A stretch of 64,000 bases of DNA from Halalkalibacter nanhaiisediminis (GTDB taxonomy: Bacteria; Bacillota; Bacilli; Bacillales; Bacillaceae_D), in assembly GCF_007830185.1 (NCBI RefSeq), contig NZ_VLKZ01000001.1, positions 434,001 through 498,000 on the forward strand, read 5' to 3'. Each line of letters begins with the position of its first letter. The first letter of the stretch is position 1. Below, piece by piece: positions 1 through 8,900 of the stretch. Made by a program: the position numbers and the translations under genes. A model generated the notes under the pieces. It was not told the origin of the DNA. It saw nothing but the letters and a program-made list of their open reading frames with translations, and made no database searches.

Positions 1-21
1 CACCGCGTTAACGGGGTCTCA

Positions 22-50
22 TTTACATATTTTTTTCACGATGCTATACT
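22..50 (+). promoter_or_regulatory. sigma-A promoter for the YitT gene
   Basis: A TTTACA -35 box (22-27) and a TATACT -10 box (45-50) are separated by 17 bases, close to the vegetative consensus, and lie 48 bases before the first gene. The DNA before it (1-21) shows no gene. Confidence 0.65.
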
Positions 51-97
51 ACGCGAGGGCTATTGGGGCACTCTAGTTGAGAAAGGATGAGAGGCTG

Positions 98-970
98 ATG
101 GGAAGACCTCGTAAAAGGCGAGAGCCGCGTAGTAGTGTGAGGCAATTATTGATTGATTATACATATATTTTGATTGGCTCGGCGATTGTCGCCATTACGT
201 TTAATTTGTTTTTGCTGCCCAATAGAATTGCCTCAGGTGGGGTGAGTGGGATTAGTACAATCCTCAATCACGTCATCGGTATTGAACCAGCTTTTACTCA
301 ATGGGCATTTAATATTCCGTTATTTATTCTTGGTGTGCTGCTTCTTGGTGGGTTTAAATATGGGGTGAAAACGCTTGTTGGTACTGTTTTTCTACCGCTT
401 GTCGTTTTTTTAACGAGAGATTGGTCAGTTGGCTTTGAAGATCCATTACTTGGAGCTTTATTTGGTGGAATTGGGGTCGGCCTTGGGCTTGGAATTGTAT
501 TTCGGGCCAGCGCGAGTACAGGTGGAACGGATTTAGCTGCGCAAATCATTCACAAGTATAGCGGAATCTCGATTGGGGTATGTGTCTTCTTAATAGATGG
601 ATTAATTGTGATCACGTCTGCAGTTGTTTTTGGAATAGAATTAGCATTATATGCGTTAATTGCATTATTTGTGACAGGAAAAACGATTGATTTAGTGCAA
701 ATGGGGGTAGGATATGCAAAGGTAGCTTTAATTATCTCCAATCATCAAGAAGAAGTTCGTCAAAGTATTTTGCAAGATGTCGATCGTGGTGTGACCAGGT
801 TGAGTGGATATGGCGGATATACAGATGAGGAACGTCCTGTCCTAATGTGTGTCGTCAATCAAAGCGAGGTCACAAAATTGAAACATATTGTCAAAGCTGT
901 TGACCCACAGGCGTTTGTGATTGTTACAAATGCTACTGAAGTGCTTGGAGAAGGATTTAAGCGCGCCTAA
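98..970 (+). CDS. YitT family membrane protein (YvjA-like)
   Basis: The 290-residue protein has five to six hydrophobic segments in its first ~200 residues (YitT/DUF161) and a soluble C-terminal DUF2179 domain of about 80 residues. B. subtilis carries the paralogue yvjA near cccB and ftsEX, which fits this context. The family is of unknown function, although transport or envelope roles have been suggested. ATG at 98 is chosen because the GAAAGGATGAGAGG stretch just before it serves as ribosome site. An in-frame TTG at 77 would put that site inside the gene. A sigma-A promoter lies directly upstream. Confidence 0.85.
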   Translation: MGRPRKRREPRSSVRQLLIDYTYILIGSAIVAITFNLFLLPNRIASGGVSGISTILNHVIGIEPAFTQWAFNIPLFILGVLLLGGFKYGVKTLVGTVFLPLVVFLTRDWSVGFEDPLLGALFGGIGVGLGLGIVFRASASTGGTDLAAQIIHKYSGISIGVCVFLIDGLIVITSAVVFGIELALYALIALFVTGKTIDLVQMGVGYAKVALIISNHQEEVRQSILQDVDRGVTRLSGYGGYTDEERPVLMCVVNQSEVTKLKHIVKAVDPQAFVIVTNATEVLGEGFKRA

Positions 971-1043
971 AGATGGAAAAATCAGCTATAATATGCTTGG
1001 AGGAAACTCCAACAAAAAACGATCTTGAATGGAGGGTATTTGA

Positions 1044-1430
1044 ATGAAGAAATTTCTACTTGCTTTAGGTTTAGGTGCTGTTGTCGCACTTACAGCTTGT
1101 GGTGGTGCAGAAGAGGCTCCTGAAGAAGAGGTACCAGCTGAGGAAGCTCCAGCTGACGAAGCAGAAGTACCAGCAGAAGATGCTGAAGCTCCTGAAGAAG
1201 CAGCAGCAGGTGACTTTGATGCAACAGCTGCACGTGCAACATACGAAGCTAGCTGTATTGGCTGCCACGGTGGCAACTTAGAAGGTGCTATGGGTCCTGC
1301 ACTAGCTGGCGGTACTTTAACTGCTGAAGAGATTGAAAGCATCATTCATAATGGAAAAGGTACAATGCCTGCACAAAATCTTCCTGATGAAGAAGCTGCA
1401 AATCTTGCTGCTTGGATTGAAGCTCAATAA
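1044..1430 (+). CDS. cccB: Cytochrome c551, membrane-anchored lipoprotein
   Basis: The 128-residue precursor has a lipoprotein signal peptide with lipobox LTAC (Cys19), so it should be lipid-anchored outside the membrane. A linker of about 35 residues made almost only of Glu, Ala, Pro and Asp follows. The C-terminal half is a small class I cytochrome c: the heme motif CIGCH near residue 72, and a Met in GTMPAQ near residue 110 as the likely sixth ligand. It would shuttle electrons to a terminal oxidase. The position upstream of ftsEX matches B. subtilis cccB. The strongly acidic linker is typical of exported proteins of alkaliphiles. Ribosome site GGAGGG lies before ATG 1044. Confidence 0.92.
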   Translation: MKKFLLALGLGAVVALTACGGAEEAPEEEVPAEEAPADEAEVPAEDAEAPEEAAAGDFDATAARATYEASCIGCHGGNLEGAMGPALAGGTLTAEEIESIIHNGKGTMPAQNLPDEEAANLAAWIEAQ

Positions 1431-1444
1431 TTAGGATGGACATG

Positions 1445-1468
1445 ACCCACTCAAAAGAGTGGGTTTTT
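1445..1468 (+). terminator. Rho-independent terminator after cccB
   Basis: A perfect 8-bp stem (ACCCACTC / GAGTGGGT) with an AAAA loop runs straight into five T residues, 14 bases after the cccB stop. Confidence 0.9.
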
Positions 1469-1670
1469 AGTTATGGAAACTTTTGATCATTAAAGTCATT
1501 TCCAATATTTTCAGTAATTGCTGCGAAAAATGATTAGCCGTTAAGGCGAATACGCAGAAAATCGCTAGTTAACGCTTTTGTTAGTAGGGAAATATTCACA
1601 AAATTGCAACTGAGATGACAGCCTTGAAATCAAATTGTAATATAAATGACCCACCATCCTTTTTAATAAA

Positions 1671-1679
1671 TGGTATAAT
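1671..1679 (+). promoter_or_regulatory. Extended -10 promoter for ftsEX
   Basis: TGGTATAAT is an extended -10 element with a perfect TATAAT. No good -35 is visible at the usual spacing. It lies 84 bases before ftsE and after the cccB terminator. The remaining intergenic DNA (1469-1670) shows nothing else clear. Confidence 0.55.
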
Positions 1680-1762
1680 GAATGAGGCAAGCGACAGGAT
1701 GATGTAAAAAATTCAGTATTTCTACAGGATTCTCTAGCGGATTAGTAAGGAAGTGATTTTGT

Positions 1763-2449
1763 TTGATCGAAATGATTGATGTTTGGAAAAGTTATTCCAA
1801 TAATGTTAAAGCGATTAATGGAATTAACATAAAGATTAAAAAAGGTGAATTTGTTTACGTCGTCGGTCCGAGCGGGGCAGGAAAATCAACTTTTATTAAG
1901 ATGATGTATCGTGAGGAAAAACCGACAAAAGGTGATATTTTAATTGATGAAGTGAATTTGTCGAACATGAAGGAAAAGGAGATTCCTCTTTTAAGAAGAA
2001 GAATCGGTGTCGTTTTCCAAGATTATAAACTACTTCCAACTCTATCAGTTTATGAAAATGTTGCATTTGCATTAGAGGTCATTGAAGAAGACCCAACTGT
2101 AATTAAGCGTAAAGTGATGGATGTTTTAGAAATTGTTCGTTTGAAAAACAAGGCGAGATTTTTACCGAGTGAATTATCAGGAGGCGAACAGCAGCGAGTA
2201 GCAATTGCTAGAGCGATTGTAAATAAGCCAGAAGTGCTGATCGCTGATGAACCGACAGGGAATCTCGATCCAGATACAGCATGGGAAATTATGAACATCT
2301 TAGATGATATCAACCACAATGGTACAACGATTGTCATGGCAACGCATAATAAAGATATTGTTAATACGATTAAAAAGCGTGTTTTGGCGATAGAAGGTGG
2401 ACGAGTAGTTCGAGATGAAGTAAGGGGGAGCTACGGCTATGAAGCTTAG
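1763..2449 (+). CDS. ftsE: Cell-division ABC transporter ATP-binding protein FtsE
   Basis: This 228-residue ABC ATPase has Walker A GPSGAGKST (35-43), the signature LSGGEQQR, Walker B LIADEPTGNLDP and the H-loop ATHN. It is close to B. subtilis FtsE over its full length, including the stretch that starts FKLLP/YKLLP. FtsE pairs with FtsX at the membrane to drive peptidoglycan hydrolase activation. The start is TTG 1763, 7 bases after the ribosome site AAGGAAGTG. Its 3' end overlaps ftsX by 11 bases, indicating translational coupling. Confidence 0.96.
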   Translation: MIEMIDVWKSYSNNVKAINGINIKIKKGEFVYVVGPSGAGKSTFIKMMYREEKPTKGDILIDEVNLSNMKEKEIPLLRRRIGVVFQDYKLLPTLSVYENVAFALEVIEEDPTVIKRKVMDVLEIVRLKNKARFLPSELSGGEQQRVAIARAIVNKPEVLIADEPTGNLDPDTAWEIMNILDDINHNGTTIVMATHNKDIVNTIKKRVLAIEGGRVVRDEVRGSYGYEA

Positions 2450-3332
2450 AACCCTTGGACGTCACGTTCGAGAAGGAAGTAAAAATTTAGGACGTAACGG
2501 CTGGATGACATTTGCATCAATCAGTGCTGTGGCTGTGATGCTGTTTGTTGTAGGAGCGTTCTTATTATTAATTATGAATATGAATCATTTCGCATCAACG
2601 ATTGAAGACGATGTTGAGATTCGTGTGTACATTGAGCTAACTGCTTCGCAAGAACAACAAGACGAGCTACGCACCCAGATCGAAACGACACAGAATGTGG
2701 AATCGGTCGTTTTCTTGAGTAAAGAAGAAGGGTTAGATCAATTAATTAATAGTTTAGGTGATCAAGGTCAGGTGTTTGAATCAACCCGAGAAGAAAATCC
2801 ATTGAACGATGTTTTCATTGTCCGGGCACATAGTCCACAGCTAACAGAGACAGTAGCAGAGGATCTTGGACACTTGCCTTATGTTGAACGAATTAATTAT
2901 GGACAAGATGTCGTTGAACGTTTATTCGCCTTTACCGAACTGTTTCGTACAGTTGGAATTGTCCTCGTCGTTGCAATGATGCTTACAGCTATGTTTTTGA
3001 TTGCGAATACGATTAAGCTGACAATTGTTGCAAGAAAACGTGAAATTCAAATTATGAAACTTGTCGGTGCAACAAATGGATTTATCCGTTGGCCGTTTTT
3101 TATAGAAGGGATGCTGCTAGGGGTTATCGGATCTTTTATTCCAATTTTGATTATTGGATTCGGGTATTCGTACCTGTTGACTAATTTTGGACAACGATTT
3201 GAAGTTACGTTCTTCACCCTAATACCTGTATTCCCTGCAATGTGGCAGATTGCTGCATTACTTATTGGAATCGGTGCGTTTATTGGGGTCTGGGGTAGCC
3301 TAGTATCAGTACGGAAATTTTTAAAAGTTTAA
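2439..3332 (+). CDS. ftsX: Cell-division membrane protein FtsX
   Basis: The 297-residue permease has the FtsX layout: a cytoplasmic N-terminus, TM1 near residues 25-48, a large extracellular loop (about 50-165), then three TM segments in the C-terminal half. The extracellular loop is the part that contacts the partner hydrolase in this family. The gene overlaps ftsE by 11 bases and is followed 63 bases later by a coiled-coil M23 peptidase, making that protein the obvious candidate partner. GGGGGAGC inside ftsE is the ribosome site for ATG 2439. Confidence 0.95.
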   Translation: MKLRTLGRHVREGSKNLGRNGWMTFASISAVAVMLFVVGAFLLLIMNMNHFASTIEDDVEIRVYIELTASQEQQDELRTQIETTQNVESVVFLSKEEGLDQLINSLGDQGQVFESTREENPLNDVFIVRAHSPQLTETVAEDLGHLPYVERINYGQDVVERLFAFTELFRTVGIVLVVAMMLTAMFLIANTIKLTIVARKREIQIMKLVGATNGFIRWPFFIEGMLLGVIGSFIPILIIGFGYSYLLTNFGQRFEVTFFTLIPVFPAMWQIAALLIGIGAFIGVWGSLVSVRKFLKV

Positions 3333-3395
3333 GTCTAGTAAACTAAAAAAGAAAAAATAGATTTATTTGGTAAGGACATGAGGAGGAACATTTGA

Positions 3396-4730
3396 ATGAA
3401 GCAAAGGTGTAAACTTGTCGCGGTAGCATTGTTACTTGTCACTAGTTCTGTAGGGTTGGGTTCATTTGATCAGACGGCATCGGCAAACAGTATCGAAAAT
3501 AGAATTTCTGATGTCAAACAAGAGCGTAATCAAAAGCAACAAGAGGCACAAAAGACGAAAGAGGAAATTGAAAAGCTAGAAAAAGAAATGAATCAATTAA
3601 ACGAGGAAATTCGCGAAATTGACCATAAAGTGGCAACGACAAACCAAAACATTCGTGAAAAACGTGCTGAAATTAAAAAGGTACGTGAGCATATTGAAAC
3701 ATTACAAGAGGAAATTGTCGTACTAGAAAAACGGATTGCAGAACGCGATGCTTTGTTAAAAGATCGTGCACGTTCAATGTATCAATCTGGAGGCTCGGTT
3801 AATTACTTAGAAGTTGTACTTGGATCAAAAAGCTTTGGTGATTTCCTTGAGCGTGTCAGTGCCTTATCGGTCATTGCTCAACAAGACCGCAATATTATAG
3901 AAGCTCATTTCGCGGATCAGGAAAAGCTTGAAGAGACAAAAGCTAAAGTCGAATCAGAGCTTGCTTCACTTGAAGTACAGCAAGCTGAATTAGAAAGCTT
4001 AATGGCTGATTTGGAAGAACAAAGAGCACAGAAAGATGATTTAATGTCTCGTCTTGAGTCAAAAGAAAACGATTTACATGCTGATTTAGGTGAACTTGAA
4101 AATGCAGAGGAAATCTTACGTTCTCAGGAAGCGGCATTAAAGGAAGAGCTAGCTGCATATGAAGAACGTCAACGTCAGGAAGCGGCAGCGGCAGCGGAAG
4201 CAGAGCGTCAAGCAGCTGAACGTCAACGTCAAGCAGCGGAAGCGGAGCGTCAAGCTCAAAACCAACCATCTTCAAGAAATGGTGGTGGCAGTGCTCAAGT
4301 GCATAGTGCACCAGCTGTAACGAATTCAGGATTTATGCGTCCTGCTACTGGGTCGATTACGTCAACATATGGTCAACGTTGGGGTCGCATGCATCACGGT
4401 ATTGATATTGGTAAAAACGGACGTTCTGGTGACGTGCCGATTGTAGCGGTTCAAGATGGTACTGTCGTTGAAGCACGTTACATGAATGGATACGGTAACA
4501 CGGTTATCATTGCTCATTATGTAGACGGTCAACTCATTACCACATTGTCTGCTCATATGGAAAATCTAGGTGTCTCAAAAGGACAACGTGTTTCTAAAGG
4601 TCAAACAATCGGATTAATGGGTAATACTGGACGTTCATTTGGTGCACATCTTCATTTTGAAGTTCATGAAGGTGGCTGGAACGGCGCTAAATCAAATTCA
4701 GTTGATCCATTAAGATATATACCTCGATAA
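3396..4730 (+). CDS. Secreted coiled-coil M23 peptidase (EnvC-like), candidate FtsEX effector
   Basis: The 444-residue protein starts with a signal peptide (1-30, ending TASA). A long coiled coil follows (about 33-280) with a Glu/Arg/Ala-rich tail, then a C-terminal M23 metallopeptidase domain from about 310. Zinc ligands are present: HHGID (H333, D337) and HLH (H418, H420), so it should be an active endopeptidase cutting peptidoglycan cross-bridges, unlike E. coli EnvC, which is degenerate. The coiled coil plus hydrolase layout parallels EnvC, PcsB and CwlO, all regulated by FtsEX. It follows ftsX in the same direction after a strong AGGAGGA ribosome site. Whether FtsEX acts on it is an inference from position and layout. 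Confidence 0.88.
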   Translation: MKQRCKLVAVALLLVTSSVGLGSFDQTASANSIENRISDVKQERNQKQQEAQKTKEEIEKLEKEMNQLNEEIREIDHKVATTNQNIREKRAEIKKVREHIETLQEEIVVLEKRIAERDALLKDRARSMYQSGGSVNYLEVVLGSKSFGDFLERVSALSVIAQQDRNIIEAHFADQEKLEETKAKVESELASLEVQQAELESLMADLEEQRAQKDDLMSRLESKENDLHADLGELENAEEILRSQEAALKEELAAYEERQRQEAAAAAEAERQAAERQRQAAEAERQAQNQPSSRNGGGSAQVHSAPAVTNSGFMRPATGSITSTYGQRWGRMHHGIDIGKNGRSGDVPIVAVQDGTVVEARYMNGYGNTVIIAHYVDGQLITTLSAHMENLGVSKGQRVSKGQTIGLMGNTGRSFGAHLHFEVHEGGWNGAKSNSVDPLRYIPR

Positions 4731-4741
4731 TAATGTTTTTA

Positions 4742-4786
4742 AACCCCATTTTCTCAGAAGTATTTATGAGCAATGGGGTTTTTTCT
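4742..4786 (+). terminator. Terminator after the M23 peptidase gene
   Basis: The arms AACCCCATT (4742-4750) and AATGGGGTT (4772-4780) pair, with an inner CTCA/TGAG helix, followed by a run of six T. Confidence 0.9.
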
Positions 4787-5050
4787 AACAGAAACTGTTA
4801 ACAATCAAGCTCTTTTATCTCTTTGACTTATTGTAAATCTTTGACTAGAATGAGGGTATTCGAAAAGAAACATAACATGTCCAAGCTAGTCATAAAGTTA
4901 AGGGAATAGGTGTAGATGAATTTAGTGTGATCATGAAGTAAAGACATTGTCTAAACGTGTAGGCTTAAATGAAGAAAATGGAATAGCAGGCAGTTGCGAG
5001 TGCCTGAAAAATATGCTGTTTTCTGTGAGACGGAATGGGAGTTGATGCAG

Positions 5051-6514
5051 GTGAATAAGAAACAAATGCTGTTGCTTATTATTGTTGTACTTGCTGTTGG
5101 AGCATATGGTTTCTTCTTTCTAACAGATCAGGCTAGGATTCCGAACCAAGCATCTACCTCGGTAGGAAGCGGAGAGGTGGCAGAATCCTCGGAAATGACA
5201 GATGAGGAGCTACTAGCCAAGTTTGAGAAAGCGATGGAAATCATTCAAGAGCAATATGTTGAAGACGTTAGCGAAGAAGAACTTCTTCAAGGTGCAATTG
5301 AAGGAATGCTTCAATCACTAAATGATCCATATTCTGTTTATATGGATCAAGAAACAGCAAATCAGTTTATGGAGTCCTTAGGCTCACATTTTGAAGGGAT
5401 CGGCGCAGAAGTGAGCATGACGGACGGGAAAGTGACAATTGTTGCGCCGTTCCGTGAGTCGCCAGCAGAACGTGCTGGACTTAGACCGAATGATAAGATT
5501 ATTGAAATTGATGGAAATTCGATTGAAGGGTTATCCTTGTATGAAGCGGTATTAAAAATTCGTGGTGAACAAGGAACAACGGTTCACCTAACAATTGAAC
5601 GTGCTGGAGTCAATGAATTTCTTCAAATTCCTGTAGAGCGTGATGAAATTCCGATTGAAACGGTTCGATCAAGTGTGATTGAACGTGACGGAATGAAAGT
5701 GGGGTTGCTTGAGATTACCTCTTTTTCTGAGGATACAGCAGCTCGTTTTCAGGAAGGTTTAGAAGAGCTTGAAGCACAAAATATTGACGGGCTTCTTATT
5801 GATGTGCGTGGAAATCCTGGTGGCTATTTGAATGCGGTCGAAGATATTGGTAAGTTAATTATTCCTGGTGGTCAACCGATTGTTCAAATTGAAAACCGAG
5901 CAGGGGAGAAAGTTCGCTACATGTCTTCACTAGAGGAGCCAAAGCCATACCCTATCGTTGGAATTACTGACGGGGCATCGGCATCGGCATCTGAAATTTT
6001 GGCTGCTGCATTAATTGAAGCAGGTGATTATGATGTTGTCGGTGAGCAGACGTTTGGAAAAGGAACAGTGCAACAAACGATTCCATTTGAGGATGGTAGT
6101 GAATTGAAGCTATCCCTTTTCAAATGGTTAACCTCAGACGGAAATGATATTAATGGAGAAGGGGTAAAGCCTACTGTCGAAGTCAGACAGCCTGATTATT
6201 TCTACAGTGCTCCAATTACTGTAGAAGAACCTTTCAAAATAGATATGATGAGTGAGCACATTAAAAATGCTCAAATTATGCTAAAGGGTCTTGGTTTTGA
6301 GCCTGGTCGAACAGATGGTTACTTTGATGAGCAGACAGAACAAGCTGTGCTTGCGTTCCAGCAATCAAATGACTTGCAAGCAAGTGGAGAATTAGATGAG
6401 GAGACGGCTTCGATTTTGCAAGAGCGTATTGTCGAGCAAGTGCGAGAACAGGCAAACGATAAGCAGCTGCGAACGGCCATTGAATTAGTCATCAAACAGG
6501 CAAACGAATTTTAA
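5051..6514 (+). CDS. ctpB: Carboxy-terminal processing serine protease (CtpB type)
   Basis: The 487-residue S41 protease has an N-terminal membrane anchor (about 5-22), a PDZ domain (about 90-175), the S41 catalytic domain (about 185-365) and a C-terminal peptidoglycan-binding domain (about 400-465). The Ser312/Lys337/Gln341 triad is present in SASASEI and FGKGTVQQ. B. subtilis CtpB has the same spacing and cleaves SpoIVFA during sporulation. GTG 5051 is chosen because GGGAG at 5037-5041 lies 9 bases before it; the in-frame TTG 4994 has no ribosome site. The 260-base gap before it (after the terminator at 4786) shows no other gene. The position between ftsEX and minJ matches B. subtilis. Confidence 0.9.
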   Translation: MNKKQMLLLIIVVLAVGAYGFFFLTDQARIPNQASTSVGSGEVAESSEMTDEELLAKFEKAMEIIQEQYVEDVSEEELLQGAIEGMLQSLNDPYSVYMDQETANQFMESLGSHFEGIGAEVSMTDGKVTIVAPFRESPAERAGLRPNDKIIEIDGNSIEGLSLYEAVLKIRGEQGTTVHLTIERAGVNEFLQIPVERDEIPIETVRSSVIERDGMKVGLLEITSFSEDTAARFQEGLEELEAQNIDGLLIDVRGNPGGYLNAVEDIGKLIIPGGQPIVQIENRAGEKVRYMSSLEEPKPYPIVGITDGASASASEILAAALIEAGDYDVVGEQTFGKGTVQQTIPFEDGSELKLSLFKWLTSDGNDINGEGVKPTVEVRQPDYFYSAPITVEEPFKIDMMSEHIKNAQIMLKGLGFEPGRTDGYFDEQTEQAVLAFQQSNDLQASGELDEETASILQERIVEQVREQANDKQLRTAIELVIKQANEF

Positions 6515-6547
6515 TAAAGGAACAAGCATAACGAGTGTCGAATAAAT

Positions 6548-6588
6548 AAGGTACATCCTACGTGTGTCACGATGGGTGTACCTTTTGT
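6548..6588 (+). terminator. Terminator between ctpB and minJ
   Basis: An 11-bp stem, AAGGTACATCC (6548-6558) with GGGTGTACCTT (6574-6584), has one G-T pair and is followed by TTTTGTT. It covers the upstream in-frame GTG (6564) of the next gene, which argues for the later minJ start. Confidence 0.8.
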
Positions 6589-6623
6589 TAAGGAAGTGCA
6601 GAACAGTTGAAGGAGTATCAACT

Positions 6624-7808
6624 ATGATAGATATTTTCATAAGCATTGGATTATTTTTTGCCTACTTTTTTGCAAATCCGCTCCTGTATCTTGGTTTTGC
6701 CGTCATTTATTGGCTTTCGGCGCAAAGAGTAAAGCAGGAGAGAGAAGCTTTTCATACGAGAGTATATGGTCGAGTATCTGATTGGGTTATTCCGTTTGTT
6801 CCAGCACTTTTAACAGGACTTGGATTGTCTGTTATAACTGTTGGATTAGGAATTGTGTTGACCTTAGAATTGATTTTGATTTTAAGTGTATTGTCTATAC
6901 TTGTTGTGCTGACGTTTCAAGTTCGATGGATGACTCCTGCCTTTGTGCTCGGAGCTCTGTTGCTTTTTTATGGTAGCGAACCACTTCTTGGAGGTGTAGA
7001 GCTTTTTGCGCCAGTCTATGAAGAGCTCTCTGCTGTTCCACTGTTTGTCATTGCTAGCTTACTAGCATTATTGGTCATCGCAGAAGGAACATTAATTCGA
7101 ACGAACGGTGTGAGCTATACGTCACCGAAGCTTGTGCGAAGCAAGCGTGGGAAATGGATCGGACTTCATGAGACGAAGCGGCTTTGGATTGTTCCCATTA
7201 TTTTCTTTGTGCCAGAAGGAATGATTCCTGCCGCATCATATTGGCCGATTTTTCCAGTTGGTGAAGGAGGATGGCAGCCAGTATTGCTTCCGCTTCTCAT
7301 TGGTTTTCAGCAACAAGTGCGTGCGACTGTGCCGACGATCCCAATGCGTACAATGGGGCTTCGAGTGATGGCTCTTGGAATCCTATTTGCCATACTTGCA
7401 GTTGGAAGTTATTATGTTCCATTTTTAGCCGTTGTGCTAGGTGGATTAGCGATTGTCAGTCGTGAGCTCCTTTGGGTGTTGGCGAAAGCTCGCGATGAGA
7501 GGCAGCCTGCCTTTTTCTCATCTCTACCTAAGGGATGTATCGTTCTCGGAATTTTACCAGGAAGTCCAGCTGATAAGATGAAGATTGAGGTTGGAGAGGT
7601 GATCACGAAGGTTAATGGACAAGCTGTAAATAGTGAGGAAGGCTTTTATGAAGCGTTACAGCTTAATTCGGCTTTTTGCAAACTAGATGTCCTTAATACG
7701 GACGGAGAAGTTCGTTTTGCTCAAGGGGCCCTCTATGATGGCGGACATCATCAGCTCGGTGTGTTACTCGTAAAAGATGACGTCGAGCTACAAAATTCGA
7801 TTATTTAA
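6624..7808 (+). CDS. minJ: MinJ-like topological determinant with PDZ domain
   Basis: The 394-residue protein has about seven hydrophobic segments up to residue ~285 and a C-terminal PDZ-like domain (about 300-385, around ILPGSPADKM and ITKVNGQAV). Length, topology and location after ctpB match B. subtilis MinJ, which bridges DivIVA and MinD at poles and septa to prevent misplaced division. ATG 6624 follows AAGGAG by 8 bases; upstream in-frame codons lie in the preceding terminator. MinJ diverges quickly in sequence, so the call rests mainly on architecture and context. Confidence 0.8.
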   Translation: MIDIFISIGLFFAYFFANPLLYLGFAVIYWLSAQRVKQEREAFHTRVYGRVSDWVIPFVPALLTGLGLSVITVGLGIVLTLELILILSVLSILVVLTFQVRWMTPAFVLGALLLFYGSEPLLGGVELFAPVYEELSAVPLFVIASLLALLVIAEGTLIRTNGVSYTSPKLVRSKRGKWIGLHETKRLWIVPIIFFVPEGMIPAASYWPIFPVGEGGWQPVLLPLLIGFQQQVRATVPTIPMRTMGLRVMALGILFAILAVGSYYVPFLAVVLGGLAIVSRELLWVLAKARDERQPAFFSSLPKGCIVLGILPGSPADKMKIEVGEVITKVNGQAVNSEEGFYEALQLNSAFCKLDVLNTDGEVRFAQGALYDGGHHQLGVLLVKDDVELQNSII

Positions 7809-7845
7809 CACAGAGGGGCTACATGCTCTTCTGTGTTTTTTATTT
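7807..7845 (+). terminator. Terminator after minJ
   Basis: AACACAGA (7807-7814), which includes the minJ stop, pairs with TCTGTGTT (7830-7837), followed by a T-rich tail. Confidence 0.75.
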
Positions 7846-7959
7846 TAGTAGGTCAAACTTTGTAGAGGCCGCAAAAAGCAATAGTATGTGGCTAAGAGCA
7901 CCAACCTTGCCTCAAGTACCTCATTTTAAATTTATACATTTTTCGACAATTATCCTTTA

Positions 7960-7980
7960 ATTACCTATTAAATAGGTAAT
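7960..7980. promoter_or_regulatory. Perfect 21-bp palindrome upstream of motAB
   Basis: ATTACCTATT and AATAGGTAAT are exact inverted repeats around a single central A, about 120 bases before motA. This looks like an operator for a dimeric regulator. No protein can be named. The rest of 7846-8099 shows no convincing promoter. Confidence 0.5.
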
Positions 7981-8099
7981 CAGTAAGATGTTAGGGGGAT
8001 GGATGATCAAATATAATCAAGAAAAATGGATACATAAGTCTAAAATGATTTGTTTTTTTATGTTTTTAAGGTCATTTAGATTGAGAAATGGGTGAGATT

Positions 8100-8900
8100 A
8101 TGGACAAGATGTCATTAATAGGTATTATTTTGGGTGTTGCTTCCATCATTATTGGGATGGTCTTTAAAGGAACGAGCTTAATGGTTTTACTTAATCCTGC
8201 GGCAATTATCATTATTTTAGTAGGGACGGCTGCGACAATTTTAATTGGTTTTCCTGCAAGTGAAGTGAAAAGGATTCCTAAGTTAATGAAAGTCTTATTT
8301 TTTAACCAAAAGGTTCCTGATGTCGCAGAATTAATTAAGCTATTTGTTAACCTCAGCTCACTTGCTCGTAGAGAAGGTATTTTGGCATTAGATGCGGAAG
8401 TCGATTCCATTGAAGATCCTTTTTTAAAACAAGGAATGAAAATGGTGGTCGATGGGCTAGATCCAGATTTTATTCGAGATACCATGGAAGTTGAGCTTGA
8501 AGTCATGGAGGAAAGACATTTATCAGGGGCGGCTATTTTTAGTCAAGCGGGTACATATGCCCCAACTCTTGGGGTACTCGGGGCTGTTTTGGGATTAATT
8601 GCAGCTCTTGGAAATTTAAATGATATTGATGCTCTCGGATATGCGATTGCGGCTGCCTTTGTTGCGACTCTTTTCGGTATCTTTACTGGTTATGTAATGT
8701 GGCATCCGTTTGCGAACAAATTAAAGCGTAAATCTAAGCAAGAAATCATGATCAAAAGTTTGATGATTGAAGGTGTGCTATCTATTCAGTCTGGTGTGTC
8801 TCCACGAGCGATTGAAGACAAGTTAAAGGTATATGTACCAAGTACAGAAAGATATAAATTAGAAGACTCATTAGGCCAAGGAGACAAGGATAATGGCTAG
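8100..8900 (+). CDS. motA: Flagellar motor stator protein MotA
   Basis: The 266-residue protein has four TM segments and a large cytoplasmic loop between TM2 and TM3. Near-identical blocks to B. subtilis MotA include MDKxSLIGIIL at the start, NPAAI, QAGTYAPTLGVLGA in TM3 and FGIFTGYV in TM4. With MotB it forms the ion-driven stator that turns the flagellum. ATG 8100 (MDKM, preceded by GGGTGAG) aligns with the B. subtilis start; ATG 8088 lacks a ribosome site. It overlaps motB by 8 bases. It resembles MotA more than MotP, yet in an alkaliphile the coupling ion could still be sodium. Confidence 0.93.
   Translation: MDKMSLIGIILGVASIIIGMVFKGTSLMVLLNPAAIIIILVGTAATILIGFPASEVKRIPKLMKVLFFNQKVPDVAELIKLFVNLSSLARREGILALDAEVDSIEDPFLKQGMKMVVDGLDPDFIRDTMEVELEVMEERHLSGAAIFSQAGTYAPTLGVLGAVLGLIAALGNLNDIDALGYAIAAAFVATLFGIFTGYVMWHPFANKLKRKSKQEIMIKSLMIEGVLSIQSGVSPRAIEDKLKVYVPSTERYKLEDSLGQGDKDNG

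Noticed and set aside
986-1345. 119-codon antisense frame over cccB, Ala/Ser-rich
   Set aside because: It is the reverse reading of the low-complexity Glu/Ala/Pro linker of cccB and has no ribosome site.
3943-4311. 122-codon antisense frame within the M23 gene
   Set aside because: Leu/Pro/His periodicity is the mirror of the coiled-coil Glu/Ala/Arg repeats.
7920-7955. Possible sigma-D promoter (TAAA ... CGACAA) before motA
   Set aside because: The spacer is about 4 bases short and the -10 part has mismatches.
7988-8095. 35-codon frame before motA (starts MLGGWMIKYNQEKW)
   Set aside because: Weak ribosome site, no recognisable features, and ATT-rich composition; chance is likely.
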